Source: Climacteris rufus
Taxonomy: Eukaryota > Chordata > Aves > Passeriformes > Climacteridae
Direction of reading: 5' to 3'
NCBI GenBank assembly: GCA_013398175.1
Contig: VZRZ01004368.1
Coordinates: forward strand, 479,594 to 543,593
Length of the DNA stretch: 64,000 nt
The notes under the pieces were generated by a model. That model was not told the origin of the DNA, did not search any database, and saw nothing but the letters and a program-made list of their open reading frames with translations. This document shows positions 55,410 through 64,000 of the stretch, in pieces; the first letter of the stretch is position 1, and every line of letters begins with the position of its first letter. The position numbers and the translations under genes were made by a program.

Positions 55410-58400
55410 TAATCCCCCGAAGCTTTTCTTCTGTACTTTGCATGCTAGTCAGAATGCACTTTCCTGGGAAATGCGTTATAATAACAGGCAATGTTCAGCA
55501 TCACATTTGAAGTGAGCACATCCCAGTGATTAAAATCCAGGCAACGGAAATAAACACATCAGCAGGACATGTTGCACAGTACTGAATTGGGACTTCTTTG
55601 TTTTATGGCTTTCTTGAGCATTAAATACTGTGTGAGAAAAACATAGTTCAAACTTAACCATCTGCATTTGGTTTCTTTTGAGTGCATTGCAATCAAGAGT
55701 AAACATTTTAAACCAAAAATCAGAAAACCTGCTTGTACTTGTGGGACAATAATTGTGACAGTAAAAGGTGTTTTTGTAGCAATAGAATTGTTTTATTTCT
55801 TTATAAAGTGAATTTATTAGAAATTTGTTGTTTTTAAATGCGGCTACTTCATGTTAAAGTGGCACCGTCCATTATGTTAAGATGAGAGAGAAACAATTTC
55901 TCTGTAACAGTTTTCTACATATCAATATCCGACCTCAAAGTTGGAGGAAAGTTTTAAATTATTGCAATTTTCAAAGCTGAAGACTTGAAGCAAATTAAAA
56001 AAAAACCCTGGAGCTCAAGGTCAGCATTTTGCTTTGACAATTTCAAAACATATCTTTTCAATGCAACTTTTTAAATGTTATTAGATTTAATTTTCAAAAC
56101 AAAAAGTATTTTTAAATCAGAAATCCATTCAGTTAGAAACTACCAAAACATTCTGACAGTTCCAAAATTTTATTTCCACAAGAGTTTTCAAGTCAAGATA
56201 TTTGTGAAAGCCAACCCTTTCCCACAACCAGTCTCAATTTCTGTGAATCAGCATGTTCTGTCTCTGAAAACTTTATTACCAGCATGACACAAAGGCTCCC
56301 CACCTCACAAGACCTCTTCTCCAAGAGCCTGTTACTCTTCACCCTCTTGGGAGCTGCCACTGAAGCAAGAGTGTTGGGTTTGGCTTCTGCCCCTCGCTGA
56401 GAGACAACATCCTGCTGCCAGCTGTGGTTCTCAGCAAGTCTTAAGTCTCTGCTGAAGTCTGCTATCTCTCCAGCCAAATGCCAGAAGATAATAGGAAGAA
56501 TACAGGGTAAGAGAAACACTGCACCTGCAAGCATCTCCTCATACCTACCTCTTGAGTAAAGCTTCAGATCCTTAAAAGGTCACTTGGAAAAGATGAGAAT
56601 GAAGAGGAAGCTGGCCATCCCACCCACAGCTCCTTGAAATCTCACAGCCCTCTGTACAGAAATACAACAGTAGCCATCAGGATACATGGTGGTATCAGAA
56701 TTATATTTTAATCATCCGCATTGAAAAGCACTGAAATGGTCTCATCATTTGTTCCACCTCACTGGAAAATGCAACTCTGGCTTCCAAATCATCCTCTGGG
56801 CCTCTCTGGCCTGTTACCCCAAATATATCACCTCAAGGCTCCTCAGCACAGACCCCTCAGCAGTCCAGCTCACAACACCCCAGAGATGCTGTAATTCTCC
56901 CAGTTCCTTGTTTTCCATACCAGAGTTAGCAGCTGCTGTCATTGCTCTTGAGCTCTACACATGGAAATGCCAGCCCAGGCACAGGGGCTGGAAAAAACTG
57001 CCGTGATCCAGGGGAAGACTTTCTGCTCCACTGATTAGATGTACTTGGGTGCTGCACTAGCTGGCTGGATATGCCAGCATCATTCTGCAGTCTTAGTAGG
57101 TTAACTGACTGAGGCTGGAAAAGGCATGCAGGAGATACAGACAGTTCCATGCCCAAATAGGATTAAATCAAAGCTTGGTTTCTAAACTCTTTGCAGAAAG
57201 ACTGCCCATGCTATCCTATTCTTGCTTTCTCTAGCACTGTCAATATCAGGGGCTTTCTGTGCCTCTTGGATGATTAAAGCCATCCAATCTTTGGCCTCAT
57301 GCCTTATAACTACACCCAAGGCATGCTGTAATTCCCTAGAAATGCACTGTTTGTCATGTTTTATCATTTAATTACACTCTGGCTTTATTTGATTTCATAC
57401 ATGTCTGTTTCTTGACTAGCTACATGTGAATTTTAAGCCCTTGAAGGCAAGACTGTGAGTAGAGATGCCCTGCAAACCTTGCTGATGCCAAAACTGCTGT
57501 GCTCAGCACCTGTCCTCTTCTATTTGCTGGCCTTACACGTTTGCACAAGGAGAAGCATGGCCCTCCCAACTACCACAGTGCCAGCAACAAAGTCTACATT
57601 GTTTGTATCTCAGAGTGGACGATGTTGTCATGTCACGTTGTACATCCCCAGACCCCAGTTATAAGTTATTCTCTACAACACCTTGGTAATTCCTTAAATA
57701 AACAGAAGTGAGCAAAGGGAGAAAATGAGCATTTATTAGAAAAATTATCAAGTAGGGAGGTATTTTTCTTCATAGATTTTTATCCCAAGAAGTGATGTCA
57801 GCAGACACCAAGAAGAACTAATGAACACATAGGATGTTTATCAGAAAAAGATGGGGAGAAAAAGAAAAGTGAGTAATTTGGTCATTCCCAGGTCTAGACA
57901 TGAATTTTGTGCTTTCTATATGAATACACAATCCTTAGGATGGAAGAAAAGCAAAGCAGGTTGATATAGCTTCATTTCTCAAAGCTTGGCATGGTTCAGG
58001 ACATGCAGAAATCTGTGGTAGTGCTAGACAGGCTGATAAGCTATCCAGTACAAGAATAATTATTTCCATATCATGAATCTCGAGGTCATTATTCACATGA
58101 ATTCCCATGGAAGTTAGTTGACCAAAAGGTTGAAGAATTTCCCCTGACATACAAAAATACCATAGGGGTATTCACAGTAAATTGCAAAATATAATTTAAG
58201 TTGGATGGTATGCTCTAGAATACTCTGATTCTCACTAGCCACACTGCTCTTATTCCTCTCTTTTTTCCTCTATTTTGAACACCTGCTAGAAATACAAGTC
58301 TAAGAAATCCTTCCAAATAAGAAACTGCATATTTAGAAGTGCATAAGAAAGAAGGAATAACAAGCACTATCTGTAAATATCCCTTACCTTCTTTCATTTT

Positions 58401-58763
58401 TCCCTATCAGAGAAGGGAATTTGTCATTTGGAGACAACAAAGTCTTTTTGTTGCCTGTTTCTGGGTCCCAGTTGATCAGTATTTCCCAAAATACAGCACT
58501 GCTGTTTGCAAGTTGCATGTTAGGCATCTAGAGTTTAACAACAACAGAATTCTTTCTGTTTTGGCAGAGCTTTCCTCAGTTTGGAAACTTCCTGTGTGTG
58601 TTTGATGTCACTTATAGCAGTCAATATGGCCATCCAAAAAAGTAATGCTAAGTAGAGTTACTGCAACTTCTGCTAAGGCAACAGACATCATTATGTGTTT
58701 CCAAACATTTTTGCAGTCCAGCATTAACAAACAAGAAGCATGGATTTCATTATATCTACATGC
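55410..58763. other. no gene seen; unique sequence
   Basis: About 3.3 kb. A 114-codon frame at 56193-56534 (minus strand) is unfamiliar. TTTTAAGCCCTTGAAGGCAA at 57432-57451 faintly recalls an old sauropsid repeat, but is too short to call. Confidence 0.5.
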
Positions 58764-58787
58764 ATATATAGATATATATATTTATTT
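58764..58787. repeat. AT-rich (TA)n-like tract
   Basis: ATATATAGATATATATATTT: a degenerate TA repeat. Confidence 0.75.
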
Positions 58788-59884
58788 AGTTTAACTGAGG
58801 GATACTCCTAAGTATTGAATTCCTGTAACAGTCAGATCTGAAGCACAGGGCAGGTTAATTGTCCTTATGATTTCTGCCAGAGCCAATGGAATCTATGTCA
58901 AAATGACATTAAGGAAGTAGTAAAATAATCTAATCCTTCTGGCTAACTCAAATCCTTCCAAGTCTGAAACAGCCACATATCAACCAGGATACTTTTGTGA
59001 GTCTGCAGAAAGAGATGCTGAAACAATAACTAATTGTTAACTCAAAGGACTGCCCTAAGACACTGAAAATGCCCTTCTTCTTAACTATTTATTGCACAAG
59101 AACTGGGGAGAGACAAGACCATCCCTCTTCAAAAGCATGGGAATGAGAAAAGTAAGGTAACTGTTGATAAAATTCTAGCTAATACGTATGACATTTGCAT
59201 GACTATATGCCTCTGTTCCCTCACAAGAAAACCTTACTTCTGTTTTTCATCTTTTTTGTTTATCTTTGATTTCTAATAAAAATTAACATTTAAATTCTCT
59301 GTCTTTAAACTAACGATTTGCACATGAAGTGTCATTTGCCACAAATTGATTTTTAGAGTTAACTTGTAAGCTGTAACATAAACCATTATGAAACATCACT
59401 CCCTACCATTAGATATCAAAAAACTCAGGGATGTTTGCCTATTTGGTGGATCACGGACAATTTTACATGCTAAGAGATATTGAAATGGCTCTGCAAGGAT
59501 TGTGGGCTGCTCACTAGGCTATTTTCCCAACAGCCTGATGTTTCTTGGTAGTTATGGTATGACACATCAATAACAATTCTTTTTAAGTAGGAGGCTGTGA
59601 ATCCCACAGCTGCAAGGGCTTGGAGAAGCAACTTGCAATGTGACTTCAAAAAACTTAATTTTTAAGGGGGGAAAGTTTCATTTAGACATTTTGACATTTT
59701 TGTCATTCTTTGAGTCTGCTGTTTTTAAATTGAATTGGCTTCCTGTGAAATCAGTCAATACTTAACTATATAGTAATGCTTACTACACATTTATTTACTT
59801 GCCTTGTTACAAAGAACAATAAATCTATTCTGTATTTAAGCAAAGCCAGGGATGTTTTCTGTTTAGTTGTCTGTCCCCTTTCTA
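58788..59884. other. no gene seen; AT-rich unique sequence
   Basis: No frame above 60 codons lies wholly within it. No repeat is recognised. Confidence 0.5.
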
Positions 59885-60135
59885 TTCATTCCTAAAATTC
59901 ACTTTTTTTTTTTTTTGGACTAGCTGTGAGCTAAAATTTGCATAGACTTGCCTGTACCAATTTAAAAGTACCTTCTCTGAACAGCAACAGTTAATATGGA
60001 GTCTAGCACTGAATAGCATATAGTTGCATCTGGCTTTCCTCCCTAAGTGGATTATTTTGCATTTATTAACATAGAATTTCATCTGCCACTTAAACTTTCA
60101 GTGTTTAAGTGTTATGAGCTTTTTTCTACAGACCT
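59885..60135 (-). mobile_element. ancient CR1-type LINE, end of RT domain
   Basis: Plus-strand words AAAATTCACTTTTTT, TAATATGGAGTCTAGCACTG, AATAGCATATAGTTG, TTATTTTGCATTTATTAACA and TAGAATTTCATCTGCCACTT match the reverse complement of an old CR1-type element, in which I remember TTACTTTGCATTTATCAACA and TTGAATTTCATCTGCCA. The minus-strand frame at 59882-60082 begins MKFYVNKCKIIHLGRK, close to the MKFNVDKCKVMHIG motif just past the catalytic core of non-LTR reverse transcriptases. After some 25 residues the frame drifts from the family, consistent with indels. It is non-functional. Confidence 0.75.
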
Positions 60136-62084
60136 GTAAAGGACCTTCCTTCCTGAAAGCCTACCTTATCCTTCATCCTCTCATAAATACATCAATAGGC
60201 CCATGTATGCAGACTAATCTAGTAAGACTCTAGCAGAAAAAATCCCTTTATTCTGCAAAGTTAAATTTTTATTTCTCACATCCTTCTGAGAAAGGAACTT
60301 TCCCACTTACTGAACAACTCCATAACTTTATAGGAGGAATGGTGATGACTTTGGATCATGTTTCGTGGAGCAGCACACAGCATCCAATTGCCCTATGTTG
60401 ACTCCTTCAGAAAAACTGGTAGAATAGCAAAGCAGAGCTACAAAACCACAATGTCAATATTTCATAATACATATCCCTGTACCTTCTCACCTAATCTTTA
60501 TTGCTTAGCTTCTAAAAGTCTGCCTACCACAAAACCAGACACCATAGACTGGCAGCACAACAGCCACTTTCCATCCCCAAACAGCCAGGACGCATATTCC
60601 AGTTAACAATTTGGCAATTTCATATTAATGTCATTTAAACTACTCAGTAAGCAGTTCTTGTCCTTAGAATTTCATTCAAATTATGCTATACTTAGCCTAA
60701 AACTATTCTTCCTCAATTTGAATATATTTTTTTCCTCACCTCTTCAAAAATAAAGTTGCAGCAGCCGTAAGCTCCTCCATACTGAATATCAGTACACTGC
60801 TATCACATTTCTATCCTATTCTATAGATTACTAGTAGAGTTTCAACTTCTAATGTGCTTGAGATAGAAAAGTGAATTTATTTATTTTTCTGTCTTTCACA
60901 ATTTTCTTCAAAATCTTTTTGGTGTAGCGTTCTATATTTTGGCATGTATCTTGGGAAAGCAAATTCTCCTTTGTATGTTCCTAATTGATAATGACGTCCA
61001 CATATTCAATTATACACTTTTATTTGTTTTATTCTTTTTCAGTCTGTTTAGAAGCTAATTGTCAGAGAGAAAAAGCATACTACCTATCAAAAAGATGGTA
61101 AACCCACCCCTTATACTCCATGACATTTCAAGGAATTTAACATTTTGGCTGTTTTAATTTCCTTTCAGAGAGATTTCCTCAGTTTTATCTAACATCACTA
61201 TGGCTCTTTTACTCCCACAAGAATGTTGAGCTTCAGTACATGACAATCACTACTGCAATGACTGCTTGATAGCTACCTCTTGAGCCATGTCTGGCACAGG
61301 AACTCAGGCAAAGATTGCAAGTTGTTTCTTCTCTTGTTTGTTCTGTGGCCATTTACTCTAAAATTTCATTCACAGTGTAACATAAAAAAATTCTGTCTTA
61401 TACCCCCATATGATGCTTACACTCCCTATACAGAAACAAAGTTTTTCATTATAATTGTAATTTATTATTGTGGGGTTTTTACTCTCTTTTATCATGTCAT
61501 ATTCATTATTAGCTGTCCAAGCAAGCAATCAATATTATAACCACAACACTATAATATTTCTTATAATTGGAATTCACACAACAGGCACATTGCAGTACAG
61601 TTAATTTATTTGGTTTGTTTGAACATGTATTTTAATGTATCAAGCCACTCATCTACCAGCAAACTATTTTGTCCTTTCTGTACATTTTCCATGCCAATAC
61701 TATAGCTATTTTTTGTTTCTTCTACCTATTGACATACATATATTAATACATTTCTGAGTTTCTAAGTATGCCCAGTGCTAACAGGATGCTTCCAGAGGGC
61801 TGAATAAATTTAGGGTACTTCATTATAGCTGATGAAGGCAGAAAAAGAAGCAACTTCCCTTCTTCCTTAATGCTTTCCTGTGCTACAACCTAGAAATTCA
61901 ACAGAAATCACCATCTCCATTTGGACCAGCCTCCTGTTCACACAGACTGTAACTTCCAGTTGATTTGCAGCTCATATCATTTAGATATCTTGTTTCAAAA
62001 GCTTCCTTGTGGATAGTCTACTATACACCTTAGCAATTTTCCACTAACTACTTACCCTTGCATAACTTGTTTTTCAGTTTATTC
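60136..62084. other. no gene seen; very AT-rich unique sequence
   Basis: No frame above 90 codons. The 5' continuation of the LINE at 59885-60135 would lie here on the minus strand, but I cannot trace it. Confidence 0.5.
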
Positions 62085-62180
62085 CCAGGTTAAACTTCAT
62101 TAGTTTTAAATGTCCAGCACTCAGATTTTGTGAAGCCACTTTGCCAAAGAGTCCTGAAGTATATCACCTATTTTGCTCAG
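62085..62180 (-). mobile_element. possible second ancient CR1-type RT remnant
   Basis: CAGGTTAAACTTCATTAG, CACTCAGATTTTGTGAAGCC and ACTTTGCCAAAGAGTCCTGA resemble ACATTAAATTTCATCTGCC, AGTCACTCAGTTTTGTGAAG and a CCCTTTGCAA-like word from the same ancient family as 59885-60135. The match is loose, and it may be chance in AT-rich DNA. Confidence 0.3.
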
Positions 62181-63296
62181 ACCCATACTTAAAAAACAGA
62201 GATCAAGCCATTTTTAGTCTTTTTTTTCCCTGCACAGACTGAATTATGATGGTCTCCTGCTGCTGCATTGAGGAAAAGAAGTGAGAAGCTAAAAGAAACC
62301 AGAGCTGAATCGAAGTGGGAGTGATGATGAACACTGATGACTCCAGTGTTGATTTTCTCTTGCTTCCCTGGAGCAACTACTGTCCCAGTGTCCCATGACA
62401 CCGTGAGTTGTGGAACACAACCAAACCCTCCAACCCCTTCGCTAAGTCCTTGAGGTATCAAAGCCAAAAACAACACCATGGGTGTGTCAACTTCATTAGC
62501 AATGATTAAAACGATCACACAATTGAAACGTTTTGCATGGCTCAGCAAAGGACTCCGACAACTTAAATCCAAATCAAAAACATCTTGTTTTACTGTTAAT
62601 TGTTTGGCTATTAATAATTGCTTATATGATTCCACCAGTGAATGTAGCATTTGAAAAAATACAAACAGGATAAGACCCGTTCTTTACAATGTAACATAAT
62701 TTTAGCAAAAAACCTGCAAAACAGAAACGCTTCTGCATTCAAGGAAACTAGTAATGAACTGGCAGCTTAACAGAGCAGATTCTGGATATAAAAGCAAACA
62801 CAGGATCTTGTTTCCACCAATCCTACAGCACGTGCATTATGTGCATTATGCATGTGAACAGGACATCTCCACTCCATGTTCCATCATTTCAATAAAGAAG
62901 GCACCTTTCACCTGCTGAAGCAACACAAAAGAAAAGAAAAAACCAATAGTGGATTTTTTTGACTCTGTCCCAAATATCCTCCTATGCCTCCTTCTTTGGG
63001 CTCTGAAAGGAGGGCATAGCCTTTGCAGTCTCCCTTCACTGCTCTTATCATCACGCAAGTAGTTTAATGAGACCTCAGTAACAGAGCAAACTCAAAGAGC
63101 AGTTCAGGAGGGCCTGATTGATTGGTGATATTTTGGCATACAATTTCAGACTGTAACTGGACAAAGAAGCACAGCGATTCCAGCTTCACTTCTCTAAGAG
63201 ACATCATACACTCAATAGGGGAACACCAAGAGCTGATTCCAGGAGACCACCTGCTGTCAGGACTAAACAGGAATTGCAAGATTGATCCAAGGTGGG
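62181..63296. other. no gene seen; contains a 154-codon open frame and an AT-rich block
   Basis: The frame at 62189-62650 (minus strand) has no domain, signal or composition that I recognise. Its 5' half overlaps an AT-rich block at 62470-62660 with TAATTG/ATTAAT words, which looks more like a conserved non-coding element than coding DNA. The tandem word GTGCATTAT occurs twice at 62833-62850. Confidence 0.4.
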
Positions 63297-63309
63297 AAAA
63301 AAAAAAAAA
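63297..63309 (+). repeat. A13 homopolymer
   Basis: A run of A following AAGGTGGG. No retroposon body is recognised upstream. Confidence 0.8.
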
Positions 63310-63963
63310 GAACTGAAGAAGAAACTAATGACTATAAAATCTGCAGATTTGGGCAGGGAAAAGTAAAATAAAGTGGCAGAAAGTGTTTGGCAGTATAAGC
63401 AAAATGACAGAAATGTACCACAATAAACAAAATATGCATGTTACCAGTAGCAAAAGTGTGTTTCCTTCTCTATCAGTCCTGCTACAGCAACCAAAAAAAC
63501 AAAGCACATAAAATGTCATGTAAAATCTACACTGATTTATTTCTTTGATTTGCTATTTTTTATAAAATAGGCATCCACAAATAAACCAAAATCAAGTCTG
63601 TTATTGCTCTTCAGCAGCAGGAGGGCAGACTGTAGGATTGGGAACTTTTCAGATGTTATTTCCCTGCAATGCCGGTGGTCTTAGGTTCCTGGCCTTTTTA
63701 AACTCTTTGTGCAAGCCAGACTAGCACAACAGAAACTGGGAAGAATTAACATCAATACAATAGTAAGAGTCCAGGGCATTATTAGCTACACTTCAAGAAA
63801 TGGATCATATTTTCAAGTTACATTGACCTAGGAGAATATTTCAAGGCAATGTGTAGAATCAGTTTAAACAAAAATCACCAGTCACCATAAAGCATACCGC
63901 TATTTTCAAAAACTATAAACTTGATTTAAAAAATAACACATAAGAACATGAAATTTAGCTAAG
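63310..63963. other. no gene seen; unique sequence
   Basis: No frame above 70 codons and no recognised repeat. Confidence 0.5.
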
Positions 63964-64000
63964 AGGGAGGGGAGGGGAAGGGAAGGGAAGGGAAGGGAAG
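63964..64000 (+). repeat. (GGGAA)n pentanucleotide microsatellite, runs off window
   Basis: AGGGAGGGGAGGGGAAGGGA, then perfect GGGAA units up to the last base. The array continues beyond the window, so its length is unknown. The plus strand is pure purine. Confidence 0.95.

Noticed and set aside
57425..57470. TTTTAAGCCCTTGAAGGCAA, like an old sauropsid repeat
   Set aside because: Only about 25 bases show similarity, too little to separate from chance.
62189..62650. 154-codon open frame, minus strand
   Set aside because: The translation resembles nothing I know. Half of it overlaps AT-rich sequence that looks non-coding, and there is no supporting signal.
1..64000. CRISPR arrays, bacterial operons, phage or viral genes, tRNA or rRNA genes
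   Set aside because: None are visible. The repeats present are eukaryotic retroposons and simple repeats, and I saw no cloverleaf or rRNA-like stretch, though a tRNAscan-SE run would be needed to exclude small RNA genes.

Overview
The window looks like non-coding DNA from a bird, or a close sauropsid relative. The main evidence is a set of CR1-type LINE fragments. Some are young, with the familiar avian CR1 3' end (249-468, 27731-27818, 41595-42075, probably 53241-53300). Others are old and badly decayed, and only parts of the 3' end or of the reverse-transcriptase ORF can still be recognised (3275-3492, 30753-31034, 59885-60135, perhaps 62085-62180). There are also ancient MIR/L2-like pieces (33508-33595, 37048-37152) and several short copies of a palindromic sauropsid repeat built around ACTGAAGTCAGTGGGA-like and TTTACACCAGTG-like words. 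Base composition is moderately AT-rich with few CpGs.

I found no protein-coding gene, RNA gene or promoter that I can support. No open reading frame resembles a known cellular protein. The best frames outside the assembly gap are about 150 codons, are not conserved in any way I can see, and are of the length chance gives in 64 kb. The only coding similarity comes from the CR1 LINEs: a 133-codon frame at 41640-42038 (minus strand) and a short RT-like frame at 59882-60082 (minus strand). The window is therefore either intergenic or deep inside a large intron.

Layout: 0-6 kb holds a young CR1, an old CR1, two small perfect hairpins and an old repeat. 6-17 kb is mostly unique AT-rich sequence with A-rich tracts and a cluster of ancient repeat copies at 11-17 kb. 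17-27.7 kb is unique sequence with a 22-bp tandem duplication and two GC-richer patches. 27.7-33.6 kb has CR1 copies, A-rich and pyrimidine tracts and a MIR-like piece. 37-38.1 kb has a MIR-like piece and a long imperfect hairpin (37970-38075). 39413-40409 is a 997-base run of N, bounded by T13 and a C-rich run. 41.6-42.1 kb is the longest CR1. 42-53 kb is mostly unique, with a candidate conserved element near 51.0-51.5 kb. 53-64 kb has further CR1 remnants and ends inside a GGGAA microsatellite.

I did not find a new biological system. The observations most worth checking are the long hairpin at 37970-38075, the uniform minus-strand orientation of all recognised CR1-type fragments, and a few AT-rich blocks that could be conserved regulatory elements. 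All repeat identifications come from remembered consensus sequences, not from a database search.
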